Shown here one piece after another: positions 1-15,843 of a stretch of DNA of 64,000 nt; the first letter of the stretch is position 1; every line of letters starts with the position of its first letter. Source of the DNA: Halichondria panicea (Eukaryota > Porifera > Demospongiae > Suberitida > Halichondriidae); the NCBI RefSeq assembly GCF_963675165.1, contig NC_087392.1, forward strand, positions 2,619,001 to 2,683,000, in the 5' to 3' direction. The notes under the pieces were generated by a model. The model was given only the letters and a program-made list of their open reading frames with translations. It had not been told where the DNA came from and did not search any database. The position numbers and the translations under genes were made by a program.

Positions 1-259
1 AGAACTCAGACGTGACATGCAGGTCATGTCACAGTGATAATCTACAGGCCACACTACAACCACATCCGGGCCGCCACGTCCACATGGCCAAACAGGAAAC
101 AGATTTACGGCTGTGGGTGTGGTAAGTGCCTTGTTGGCCTTTTTATATTTCCAGAATAAACTTCAACCAATAGTTAGCTCCTACTATACTAGCGCCTTGA
201 ATCTAGATTACCAATGTTAAACATTCGTTGAAGAAGTACTGTGAAGTATTCGAGGCATT

Positions 260-6142
<5,883 letters not shown>

Positions 6143-6561
6143 ATATTTACTTGTGTAAAAGTTGCTCATCAATATTTTTGTGTTCTTGTAGACTGAGTGT
6201 TTATTTTCTGCTGAGCATGGCGCATGCAGTACGAGTAGAATTTACGAAGCCAAAAGGACAAGTAAATATTGTAGTATAGAATCCAAATATGGTAGCCTCT
6301 CAAATTGTACACAATGCTGTCATAATTAAGACTGCCATATTTAGAAGTCAATGCAACCAACCTGTTGTTGCAAAGCACCCCAAAGATTCTGCAAAAAGGA
6401 CTGTGTGTTTGACCAGTTAGAGCACTCTGGTAAGTGCTTACCTCTGAGTGCTTACTATTCTATACTATCGAGCTATACTATACTGTACTGGGTGATTCTG
6501 TGTAGTAGATCTATACCAATTAGATCTAAAATTAAGCACACAGGACCATAATTAAAAGACT
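6143..6561. promoter_or_regulatory. Intergenic gap between FCHSD and the GTPase gene
   Basis: About 420 bp, AT-rich. It must hold the FCHSD 3' UTR and the GTPase promoter and 5' UTR, since both genes are on the + strand. A short Cys-rich reading frame here (6351-6551) has no family resemblance. I see no clear poly(A) signal or TATA box that could be placed with confidence. Confidence 0.35.
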
Positions 6562-8034
6562 ATGGCCACCCAAGAGGCAGAACTCTCTTCTGAAAAAAAG
6601 TGTGCCCGAGAGATGTTCACTGTTCTGAAAAGCTATTTAGAATCAGCTCGTTCTCTTGGTGTTCTTGTTGCTGGTAAAACTGGTGTAGGGAAGTCATCAC
6701 TGATCAACAGCTTGATAGGTGGTGCTCAGCTTGCAGAAGAAGGCTCTTCTGTGCGGTCCGTTAGTAGAAACATTATTAGTTACACCACTAGCTTCAATAC
6801 CCCTGTACCAAGCAAAGAAAATGAAGTTACGACTCTCACCGCCTGGGATTCACCTGGTTTTGGAGATATTTTTATCAGTGAAAAGGACAGGGAAGTGCGT
6901 CTTTCAGAATTAAGATTCGCGATTGACAAGGCAGACGTTTTTCTATATTGCTTCAAGATTACCGAGCGTATAACTGGTGATGATGCTGACGGCATTGTGA
7001 AGATTACAAAGGCACTTGATTCTAGCATTTGGAAAAAAGCAGTGTTTGCTTTGACTTTTGCGAATGAGATTCAGATTCCAAAAAACGACAAGCGCTCTGT
7101 GAATCAGTTACCACAATACCTTACTGAAAAGGTGGAAGAATGGAAACAAATCATTTACGATGTGCTTAAAACTAAGGCAGAGGTACCTGAAGATATTCTT
7201 AGAGATATCTCTGTTGTTCCTGTTGGATATTTAGCCGACAATCCACCTGATCGAAGTGAATGGTACACACCATTTTGGATGGAGCTCTTCAAGAAGACAA
7301 GGGAGACAGGCAAACCAGGCTTACTCCGTCTCACTTGGTCAAGATTTAACTGCCAAGAAGACAAAGCTCTCAACTTCAATGAGCAAATGAACGAGTCACT
7401 CCCTGTGAACCTACTCAAAGATGATCAACTATCGAATTTGATCAATATTGGCAATTTGGAACAGTATTTGCCAACCTCACCCCATCAGTCTCTCAGTGAT
7501 ATGCCGTCCAAGCTTCGAGCTGATCATGAAGAACAGCTTCTGCCACCACAAAGTTTGGCATCAGCTTTACCGTCTCACAACACTGCATCACTGTTTGCAA
7601 CTAGCCAACACGAAACATCTCTGTTTGTAGATATTGCTCCAGAAGAACCCCACTTGGCAGTTGGGGGTTCACCACGAATAACTGCACAAGAATTGAAAAT
7701 TACTGCTAGGGCTGAGACGACGTCGGTACGTATAGGAGATGAAGGCACCAATGAAAGAGTTAAACATCCTCAACTGAAAAAAGCAGCTAAAATTGGAGCA
7801 ACTATTGGCAGCACTGCAGCAGCAGGGGCTTTAGTGGGTCTGCTCATAGGGATAATTGGTGGACCTATAGGCATGGCTATTGGGGCAGGTGCCGGTTTTG
7901 CTGCTGGTGGTGGTGTTGGGGCTGGAGGATTGATTGCTAAAGAAATTGCGAAGTTCATGAAACAAAAACAAGCCAAAAAGAAACAAAAAGCAGCAGAAAA
8001 CGTGGGAACGGACAATCCTAGTATAAACAGTTAA
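6562..8034 (+). CDS. AIG1/IMAP-like GTPase with C-terminal glycine-zipper membrane segment
   Basis: A single 490-residue exon. The N-terminal G domain has a P-loop at about residues 36-45 (GKTGVGKSS), a plausible switch-I region, and a G3 motif WDSPGF (about 95-100, D-x-P-G). At the G4 position there is ALTFAN in place of the classical N/TKxD, a divergence seen in AIG1/TOC-type septin-like GTPases. A linker of about 150 residues without recognisable domains follows. Then comes a strikingly Gly/Ala-rich hydrophobic stretch (about 410-465) with repeated GxxxG spacing, followed by a Lys-rich tail (about 468-485). Inference: GTP-dependent assembly followed by insertion of the glycine zipper into a membrane. 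AIG1/GIMAP GTPases work in immune-cell survival and membrane dynamics in other organisms; the role here is unknown. It is intronless, unlike most neighbours. GTPase identity is firm; subfamily is tentative. Confidence 0.8.
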   Translation: MATQEAELSSEKKCAREMFTVLKSYLESARSLGVLVAGKTGVGKSSLINSLIGGAQLAEEGSSVRSVSRNIISYTTSFNTPVPSKENEVTTLTAWDSPGFGDIFISEKDREVRLSELRFAIDKADVFLYCFKITERITGDDADGIVKITKALDSSIWKKAVFALTFANEIQIPKNDKRSVNQLPQYLTEKVEEWKQIIYDVLKTKAEVPEDILRDISVVPVGYLADNPPDRSEWYTPFWMELFKKTRETGKPGLLRLTWSRFNCQEDKALNFNEQMNESLPVNLLKDDQLSNLINIGNLEQYLPTSPHQSLSDMPSKLRADHEEQLLPPQSLASALPSHNTASLFATSQHETSLFVDIAPEEPHLAVGGSPRITAQELKITARAETTSVRIGDEGTNERVKHPQLKKAAKIGATIGSTAAAGALVGLLIGIIGGPIGMAIGAGAGFAAGGGVGAGGLIAKEIAKFMKQKQAKKKQKAAENVGTDNPSINS

Positions 8035-8458
8035 CTCCCTGGGTTAGTGGCAGTTTTCTAGTTTGAGTGTGTGTGGATGTATTGTATCCGTATATTTTTA
8101 CCATCAATATTAATGATTGTGCATTATAAAAACATTTTGTGAAAAATGTTCCTGTGATGTGAATGACGTTGTAATGGATTTGAGTTATGTTCTCACCAGA
8201 TTTTTTGTTTCTACGCTTTTTAATGTTTCTCTATCTCCCCGGCCAATCCTATATAGCAACTTTTACATTAATGAACTCTTGGTACTACTACATATATATA
8301 CTGTACAACTTACCTGCACTTCATGGCTATATACAGTACGTATGTATAATTATAGTACTGTACAAATTTTACTATTTTTACCAGCACCTGTAATAATACA
8401 ACTTTTAATGTCAGACAATCATAATTAATCAAATTGAAAACATAGTCAGTTGCACACT
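8035..8458. other. Convergent 3' intergenic gap
   Basis: About 420 bp between the stop codons of the + strand GTPase and the - strand RPS16 gene, so it holds two 3' UTRs facing each other. It is AT-rich and I see no coding or structured element in it. Confidence 0.5.
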
Positions 8459-9428
8459 TCAACGGTATGATTTCTGGAATCGTGCCCTGGGCCCAGGTCC
8501 TCCAAACTTCTTTGGCTCACAGCGTCTGGGGTCCGCCACAAGGAGGGTACGATCATACTGAGTCAAAATGTCCTTGATCTCCTTCTTACTGGCCTCATCC
8601 ACATCTGGATAAGCAATAAACAGACTGTTGTCAGGAGCCCTGCTATTGTATATAATTATTGCTATTGTACAAGTATAAGTATTCTAAAGACTGAAGTAGT
8701 GAGGAGCATTTCCTACCAAGATTAATGTTCGCTACCTGTAATCTGAGCATAGAACAGAAGTCACTCTGTGCCCAGAACTCAGAGGTATAGCTTGTATAAT
8801 GTTTACCTCTTAAATACACTATCAGTGGTACTAGCCGGGCCAGATAGTATTGTAACAGAGGTACTGTACATGACACACGTAGGTACTACAAAAGTAAACA
8901 ATCAGAACAGATTTAGAGTACATTCGTGCATGCCCTTACATTTTTGGTAGTATGCAACAAGACTCTTGCTGATCGCCTGACGAATCGCTAGTGAGGAAAT
9001 AATTCTTTTTTATAGGTAGCAGGATATAATCAGTGGTACTCACCGTAGATTTGTGACACCTGACCACCTCCCTTCACCCTCACTCGAATGTCTACACCCA
9101 TGAATTTTTCACGCCCAAGCAAAAGAATTGGCTCGTCCAGCTGAAATTAAGAATAATAAAACATAGCACACATTAGGGCGTGGTCTCCAGTCTTTAAAGC
9201 GCAAGCGCACCATAAGGTACCTTGTAGCGAAGGGTTGCTGGTTCCACAAGATGCAAAGGCTTTCCGTTCACCTTGATGATGCCATTCCCCTGGCAGCAAT
9301 GAGCAACAGCAGTGGCAGTTTTCTGAAAGAATTTGGTAATCAAATTATTAAAGATTTATAGACAAATAAATTAACTTTACTTTTCTTCCAAAAACTTGAA
9401 CACTTGGCTTAGCAGTCTTGGTAGCCAT
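8459..9428 (-). CDS. RPS16: 40S ribosomal protein S16 (uS9)
   Basis: Five exons on the minus strand: 9381-9428, 9221-9322, 9044-9140, 8940-8987, 8459-8604. Joined they give exactly 146 residues, the same as vertebrate RPS16. Diagnostic stretches are [63 protein letters not shown] and the C-terminal QKSYR that reaches the decoding centre. The protein sits on the 40S head and contacts P-site tRNA. The ATG at 9428 gives the canonical short N-terminus. Upstream on the minus strand (about 9520-9560) lie a CCTCTTCG pyrimidine tract and a consensus AAAAGTAAGT donor, so a 5' UTR exon is possible. That is typical of ribosomal protein genes but unproven. Confidence 0.97.
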
Positions 9429-10373
9429 ACTTGCTAGATTGCAATGGAGTAGGGTAGTTATAATCACACACTACAAAACTACTGCTACAGCACTCCTTTT
9501 ATTTATCACAAAGCACTTACTTTTAGTAGTACTTGTCCTTATGCACCACCATCGAAGAGGAACACGTGGTGGATCACGTTCTATTATAAGGCATGAGGCC
9601 TAAAGACGTCATTGCATGTGCACAACCGTTAACCCCTGATGCACAACAATCAACAGTACAGTATATCAAGAGTTCATGAACTCTTGAGTATATGTACTTA
9701 CAGGTACGTACGTTGGGCTTGGCTTCTCTGCAAACTGGATTTAGTGGAAACGTGCAGTAAGGGTGAGTAAATATTTTTGTAAAGCAGAAGATCTAGCCTG
9801 TACCGTACCTGTAGACTTCTAAATAGAGAAAATTAATTATAAAAACTCAAGAGAAATAAAGCCCAATATAAAAATCTTAGTAGTCTATTCTAGTCAATGC
9901 AGTTACTGCAGTAGAATAGTACCAGTACGTAGAGTGTCAGGTGTATATGTGTATGTGTAGATGGGGTGACTTACCGCAAGGACTCTAATTAAAGCGACCC
10001 TCCAAATATACGACACCCTCGAGCTTTGGTAATAGATTTCTGACCTCTAAAAGTAGTGACAGCTGCGGTGACAATTATATTTTAATGTTGCATCTTAAAT
10101 ATAAATGTAGCCACACCCTAGCCTTGATCCTAGCCCACTGGAAAAAATACATGTGGCTAGAAATCAAGGCGAGACTCAGTAGAGCTACCTCCAATTAGAT
10201 GCGACCCTCTAAATAAGCGACACCAGGTCTTCAACATAGGCTTCGTAATTATTAAAAAGTGTCGCCTTAATTAGAGGTATTACGGTATGCAAAGATCTTG
10301 GTCACATGATACAATTATTGTTTAAAATGTACGATGTCCTACACAATGTATGTCATGTAGTATGCAGTGTTTG
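9429..10373. promoter_or_regulatory. Divergent intergenic region, RPS16 (-) / amino-acid transporter (+)
   Basis: About 945 bp between two divergently transcribed start codons, so it holds both promoters. The RPS16-proximal part has a possible TOP-like start (CCTCTTCG on the minus strand near 9555). The transporter-proximal part is occupied by a MITE at 9972-10288. No conserved coding exon is seen. Confidence 0.45.
9972..10288. mobile_element. MITE of the GCCTTAATTAGA family, copy 1
   Basis: The left end reads TACCGCAAGGACTCTAATTA and then AAGCGACCCTCCAAAT; the right end reads GTCGCCTTAATTAGAGGTAT and then TACGGTA. The right end is an imperfect inverted copy of the left. An extra internal copy of the left motif lies near 10188-10223. 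Related ends occur at 30032-30292 and 48342-48562, all sharing GCCTTAATTAGA. There is no coding capacity, so this is a non-autonomous element. Confidence 0.65.
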
Positions 10374-13300
10374 ATGGATAAGAGGCCGATGAAATCTGTT
10401 TCCTCGTCAACTGGACACTATAAAGATAATGGCTCCGAGGAGAGCCAGCCCCTGATTTCTGGTCAAGTCCAAGTAGACTACAGGGAGACGTCTAGAAAAG
10501 AGGGGGCAAAGTGAGCACTTCAGTGTACATGTATACTTAGTATCATTGTAAGACATTTATCGTAATAGTTTACTACAGTAACAAATATATACCATTGTAT
10601 TTACGATCTGCTGCAGTGAAGTGGCAACTTTCTTCAACTTTGCCAAGGCTAGTATTGGCTCTGGAAGTTTTGCCTTGTCGTGGGGAATCTTAAAGACAGG
10701 TGTGATCCTCGGCTCAGCTGGTATGGTGCTGCTCGGCATTGCAAGGTGTGTGATCACTACTTTCTGCAGTCTTGTTTGCGTGCATATTGTTAACTACTTT
10801 TTATGGGACTGACTCGGTTTTTACAGCACTGGTGTAAGTAATAGCAGGAGTGCTGGTGATAGTTGTACCATGTAGCTATCTAGCATGTACAGTAAAACGT
10901 AGAATCTCCATTATCTGGAACCTCGATTATTCGGCTTTGCTTTTTATGATAGGGTCAAAGTTCAGATGGCTTATCCAAATGCGCATGCGCATTTAACTAT
11001 TACCATTGAGACAGTCATTATTTCTCTTGCGCATGCACAGACAACCACATACACTAAATTTGCACAAATGGGTGGATCAAGGTATTGTATCTATTTGGTT
11101 TTCCGGCCTGCCTCTGGAACCAAGGGTCCAAATAATCGAGGTTCTACTGTATTGGGTTTGTACCCAGAGGAGGTACATGTATGCTGGACTATGGAATTTC
11201 AGCTGAATTAATGCATCAAATTTGCGAAATTCTATAGTCCAGCACGTGATGTTGTCGTACCTCCTCTGGTTGTACACAGTTTTTTTTGTATTTCCTGATG
11301 ACAGCCCCAATGGACAGCTGCATACAAGCTAGAGTTCAAACCACAATAAAAAAAATTACACCAGACAGGAAGGCTAGGTTCACAGTCAGAAGTTTATCCT
11401 CCATAGACCCTAAAGGTGTATGAAGTATAGACCCCCTCCCCCGGTATGGGATTTGTACACTATTAGGTTGTTTGCTTTTATGTTTACACTTATTAGGTAC
11501 AAGGAATAGTTACCGTATAGCTGGTAATTTCCGTGGGGGGGGGGGGGGGGGAATATTTGTGATTTTCGTTAAGAACTGGACCACAAATATTTTACCCACA
11601 AGTGAAGCGGATCCTTGACTACCTTTACCTGCATTGCAAGCAGCAACCATGAAAATAAGATCCACGAACTGACTAAATATTGCTCAACCCACCACGAATA
11701 TTTCCCCCCCCCCCCCTGAAAATTACCCGCTATACAGTATAATCTTATACCTCAATAAATGCCCCAATCAGTGTACACGGTCAATTGCAGTATAGTAGTA
11801 TACCCATTGATTCTACAGTGTGTACACCATGCAACTCATGCTGGACTGCAAACGTTTCATTGAGAGACGATCGCCTTCAAAGTCGCTCACCTACACTCAG
11901 CTGGGGTGGGAGGCTATGGGCCCCTTTGGCAAGTGGGCAGTGAATATCTCCGTCCTGGGCTGCAACCTGGGCGTGTGTGCAGGGTATATGATCTTTATCT
12001 CATCTAATCTTCAAGTGAGTCAGATCACACAATACACTAATATCCCCCTTACTTTAACGCCCCTACCTAATGTACATTGTGTGCACAACTATTGTATCGA
12101 ACCTCCACCCAACTGCATTGTCTATGGCACACATAAACCCTGCTCACCTTTCGTGTATTTACTCATGTACTTCTCATTTCTCACACACAGTGGTCCTTTA
12201 GTTGTCTGCTGTATGAGAGTGGGAACGAGACATGCTTCACCGTATGGGAAGTGTACGCCATGATCCTTCCCATTCTCATACTACTCACTTACCTGCCCTC
12301 ATTCAAGATACTGGCATATGCAGCTTATGTGGGTTCCGTCTTCCTTGTAGTTGCCATGGTGGTGAGTGCAGATGTACTACATGTTGTAACATTAATTTTA
12401 AAAATATAATTTCAGTTGTGGTTTCATAAGAAGTACGTGTAATGTAAGTGGTTACATTCCATACCATTAATTGTTGTATGGAATATGGAAGCTGCATGTT
12501 TTGAACAGGAATCAGCAGTCATGTTTTACACACTCACATTGTACCAAAGGTAGTGTACGTGTTTGGTGGACAGCATGGATTCTGTGCTGTCCATGACAAT
12601 GAAGTGGAGTATCTCCCCTCATCTGCCTTGGGTCTGGCGCAGTGGTTTGGAGTCACAGCTTTCCTCTTCTGTGTACACAGTATGGTAGGTAGTCGGAGCA
12701 ACTCACTCCTGTTTTGTTCATTGTACCACTCTTTGTTGTTAGGTGATACCACTGGAATCCACAATGAAAAGACCTAAGAACATGCCTGTTGTTTTGGATT
12801 CGGCTGCATTGACTGTTGTAGTGGTCAATCTGCCCTTTGCTCTCTATGGCTACCTAATGTTTGGCAGTGGCACAGAAGGTACGATGCATCCTTCGCCAGT
12901 CCATATGATTGTTAATATTTATACCCATACAGGATACATATTTGAGAATCTCCCTGGGGGTACATTCAATGACATTGTAAGGATTCTTCTGTCGATCGAG
13001 CTGACTCTCACGTTCCCCATCGTCATCAAACCTGCCACTGATGTTATGGAGGAGATACTTCACAATGTTCTCATGGTGAGGGTCAGACTGTTTGAAGCAA
13101 TGTGTGCATTGACTATCAGTTCCTCTTTTTCAGTACTTTAAAGTTCCAGCAATTAAGGATCTCTATGAAAGCAAGGTAATGCATATAATTACTACATTTG
13201 TATGATTGTCCAAATATTTGCTACTCAACATCCGTGCATGTTTTGAATTATTGCGCTTCATTTGTTCATCTGCACACAGCTGCTGAGCTACCGGATTGGA

Positions 13301-13690
13301 CGAACTGTCATGGTTTGTGCTCTGCGTACTATATTGGTCCTCGTTTCCTGGGGAGTGGCTGTTGGTATTCCTCGCTTTGAACTGTGTCTGGCCCTAGTTG
13401 GTAGCCTGGCAACAACTGTCCTTGCCTTTGTGCTCCCTCCTATGTTTCACCTTGCACTGAAGTGGCGCCACACTCACATCTTTGTCAATGTGTTCCACAT
13501 TGTGCTCCTGGCGTGTGGCATTATGGCCACTCTGCTGGCAACTAGCATTAATCTCTACATGGCCATTATTGGTGGTGCTAACAATAATACCTGTGGGGCC
13601 ATTCACTCCCAGTGCCAATCTTCAACGACTGAAAATTGTGTATCTCATGTTGGCAGTGATAATGCGAGCTACACGTACAATATTCTTTGA
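10374..13690 (+). CDS. AAAP-family amino-acid transporter (SLC36/SLC32-like)
   Basis: Nine exons: 10374-10510, 10617-10745, 11819-12014, 12191-12361, 12550-12684, 12743-12878, 12933-13075, 13134-13175, 13280-13690. They join in frame to 499 residues, typical for the amino acid/auxin permease family. After a hydrophilic N-terminus (about 1-48) the first helix has the family signature FNFAKASIGSGSFALSWG. Later features are LGCNLGVCAGYMIF, LTYLPSFKILAYAAYVG, FCVHSMVIPLESTMK, a FALYGYLMFG helix, and a C-terminal membrane bundle followed by a short Cys-rich, N-glycosylatable end. Relatives move small neutral amino acids coupled to protons at lysosomal or plasma membranes; the substrate here is not predictable. 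The acceptor before 12550 is weaker than an upstream AG at 12508, but only the former keeps the frame open. Intron 2 carries three nested MITE or hairpin elements. Confidence 0.88.
10890..11149. mobile_element. pogo/Tigger-like MITE
   Basis: A 260-bp element in intron 2 of the amino-acid transporter gene. The left end starts CAGTAAAACGTAGAATC and continues to AACCTCGATTATTCGG. The right end is GGTTCTACTG preceded by CCAAATAATCGA, an inverted copy of AACCTCGATTATTTGG. Both ends abut TA (10888-10889 and 11150-11151), the target of Tc1/mariner-pogo elements, whose termini characteristically read CAGT and then AACCTCGATTAT. It has no open frame. Confidence 0.7.
11157..11277. repeat. Long imperfect palindrome
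   Basis: The left arm includes AGAGGAGGTAC, then TGCTGGACTAT, then GGAATTTC. The right arm includes GAAATTC, ATAGTCCAGCA and GTACCTCCTCT, the reverse complement in matching order. The arms are about 45 bp with small interruptions. It lies in the transporter's second intron just after the pogo-like element, and could fold into a cruciform. Confidence 0.65.
11511..11739. mobile_element. MITE with G/C homopolymer-flanked inverted ends
   Basis: The left end is TACCGTATAGCTGGTAATTT followed by a G run of about 17. The right end is a C run of about 14 followed by TGAAAATTACCCGCTATACAGTA. The ends are inverted copies (GTATAGC/TGGTAATTT against AAATTACC/GCTATAC). A GAATATTT motif also repeats inverted just inside each run. 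It is an intronic non-coding element. Confidence 0.6.
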
Positions 13691-13945
13691 ACTGTTTTAA
13701 TGCCATTTCTGTGTTGTTAGTTTATGTATGCCTCTAATAATGCATTATTCACTGTGCTGTTACAATGTTGTGTTCCCTAGCTATTGTGCTAAATTGTTTT
13801 GTAGTATGTACACATAATGATCACATGTTCAATTAAGCATATTCATGTACCACATGATTATTAATGTAGTTGTAATCAACAGTCATGATATGTATATGTA
13901 GCCATAATTTTAGAATCAGGTAACTGATTTAGCAAGCCAATAATT

Positions 13946-15748
13946 ATGGCTTCAAGTTCTTCATATTACGGTAGTTTCAAGCATTCCCTCAAAGACTTGC
14001 TTGCTGTGTGTAATTTGTCCAAGCAAGATAAACTCAACTCTACCTCGGTAAACGCACTACAACAGAGAAATACTTACTGGCTTCGGGTAAGGAAAATCAG
14101 AAAGCCACACTTGAAAGGAGTTGTTATAGTACTTATCTGGTCATTTCTTGTTTGGGGTGTCTTGTGGCATTCATTTTCAGAGGTGTCTTTATCGAGAACT
14201 GGTAATCAAAAAACTTCGAAGTTCAAATTCGAACAAAAACTATCCTACATTTTGGCAAACTATGTCATTGTTCTGTTAGTTTTCTTTGTTGGTACCCCCT
14301 TGTCTGGTTGGCTAGCAGATGCTTATATAGGGCGCTACAAAGTGTTGGTATGGAGTCTTTGGCTGCTTTTTAGTGGAGTAATAATCAGACATACCACAAA
14401 CCTTGTTCACATCTATGGTTTCTCTTCAGAAGATGATGTTTCGGTTATTTCTGTCTTTTTATTGATATTTCACTGCATAGGAAGTGTACTCCTTTGGAGT
14501 GGGGCATTTGGGTTCTTGTCAAACAGTATTCAGTTTGGTGTGGATCAAATGCCGGATGCATCAGCTAACGAAATCAGTACTTTCATTTTTTGGTACGCTT
14601 TTGCTCTAAATCTAGGGATATGGAGTATGAAATGCTTAAGTAATTTGGTGCAGAATTGCTCTGACAATCTTGGTGATGTTGAGGTGATTATTCAGACGAT
14701 AATTCCAGTTTTGCTCATAGCTATTGGGCTCAGTTTGAACTATCTTCTCAAAAACGTCCTGACCATTGAACCACAGACTCGCAATCCATTCAAACTCATT
14801 TTTGGTGTTATAAAGCATGCCGTCACTCACAAGAAACCCAGAATTCGAAGTGCTCTTACATACTTGGATGAACCTCCATCACGACTTGACCTTGGGAAAT
14901 ACAAATTCGGTGGTCCATTCACAACTGAGCAAGTGGAAGATGTCAAAACGTTCTTGCGAATTTTGTTTTTAATGTGGTCCACTATATTAATTGTCATTGC
15001 CTACTCTCTTGTAGTAGCTTTAATTGACTTAACACCACAGTCCATTGCTTTTTCTGTATGCAGGCATACGGTAATAGAATTATTTGTATACGATCATAGT
15101 TTGTTGATTGTTGTTGGCATACTGTTGTACGAGTTTGTCATATATCCATTAGTTCAGCGAAACATGATGAGGATGCTAAGACGTATTGTTGCAGCAGCAT
15201 TTATTCTCTGCTTTGTGATTGTATTTCTGTCAATTGTTGATCTTGGAAGACATGCTGTTCATCATCGATACGTTTGTACGTACAATAATACAGCTCTTGT
15301 TCCTATTTCTGATTTCTTGTCACCAGTAGCATTGTATTCAGTTGAAGCTGTTGGAAACATTCTGTTATCTGTCACAGTGGCCATTTTGAGCACCGCCACT
15401 TTTGAGTTTGTGTATGCTCAGTCTCCATATTCTATGCGAGGGATAATGATGGGCCTGACATGGTTTGTGTTTTCCCTCTCTCTGGCTTTAGGTGGAGGCA
15501 TTTTAAAGGTGTGGAATAGTAACTGGCCCTGGCATTATTGTAATATTATGATTTATGTTGTGTGTTTCACTATATCATTTTTTGGATTAGTTTTCTTTGG
15601 GATTACAGCTTTTTGCTACAAGAATCGTGTTCGGGATGACATCAGGAACGAAACTGCTGTGATAGAGGAGGTGTATGCAAGGCGCTGTGCTATTGAGGAC
15701 AGTCAAATGACAAACAGTGACAATGTCTTGCATTCAGTTCAACATTGA
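13946..15748 (+). CDS. POT/PTR-family proton-coupled peptide transporter (SLC15-like), intronless
   Basis: A single exon of 600 residues, polytopic throughout. The diagnostic PTR2 signature is at about 110-135: GTPLSGWLADAYIGRYKVL, the loop between TM2 and TM3 that defines the proton-oligopeptide family. A later LSVTVAILSTATFEFVYAQSP and GLTWF segment corresponds to the conserved E-x-x-Y-x-Q-x-P helix (TM10) of peptide/histidine transporters. Family members import di- and tripeptides or histidine with protons; SLC15A4-type members act in endolysosomes. The long hydrophilic loop at about 270-325 is the usual link between the two six-helix bundles. It begins 255 bp after the upstream amino-acid transporter, an unrelated family but a similar task. 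Lack of introns among intron-rich neighbours hints at a retro-derived or intron-loss history. Confidence 0.88.
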   Translation: MASSSSYYGSFKHSLKDLLAVCNLSKQDKLNSTSVNALQQRNTYWLRVRKIRKPHLKGVVIVLIWSFLVWGVLWHSFSEVSLSRTGNQKTSKFKFEQKLSYILANYVIVLLVFFVGTPLSGWLADAYIGRYKVLVWSLWLLFSGVIIRHTTNLVHIYGFSSEDDVSVISVFLLIFHCIGSVLLWSGAFGFLSNSIQFGVDQMPDASANEISTFIFWYAFALNLGIWSMKCLSNLVQNCSDNLGDVEVIIQTIIPVLLIAIGLSLNYLLKNVLTIEPQTRNPFKLIFGVIKHAVTHKKPRIRSALTYLDEPPSRLDLGKYKFGGPFTTEQVEDVKTFLRILFLMWSTILIVIAYSLVVALIDLTPQSIAFSVCRHTVIELFVYDHSLLIVVGILLYEFVIYPLVQRNMMRMLRRIVAAAFILCFVIVFLSIVDLGRHAVHHRYVCTYNNTALVPISDFLSPVALYSVEAVGNILLSVTVAILSTATFEFVYAQSPYSMRGIMMGLTWFVFSLSLALGGGILKVWNSNWPWHYCNIMIYVVCFTISFFGLVFFGITAFCYKNRVRDDIRNETAVIEEVYARRCAIEDSQMTNSDNVLHSVQH

Positions 15749-15843
15749 ATTGTGTATCAATAGTTTTGTAAAATTGAATCTGTGAGCAATTTTAATTTTG
15801 CCTCGCATAATTATACACACATGCATAACTCCAATATAAATAT

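Noticed and set aside
6351-6551. Cys-rich short frame upstream of the GTPase as an extra N-terminal exon
   Set aside because: No donor links it in frame to the GTPase, whose own ATG begins a normal AIG1-like N-terminus.
12509-12549. Alternative exon in the amino-acid transporter starting at the stronger acceptor (GAATCAGCAG...)
   Set aside because: Its frame runs into TAG at 12551-12553. Using the acceptor before 12550 keeps the frame and the family pattern.
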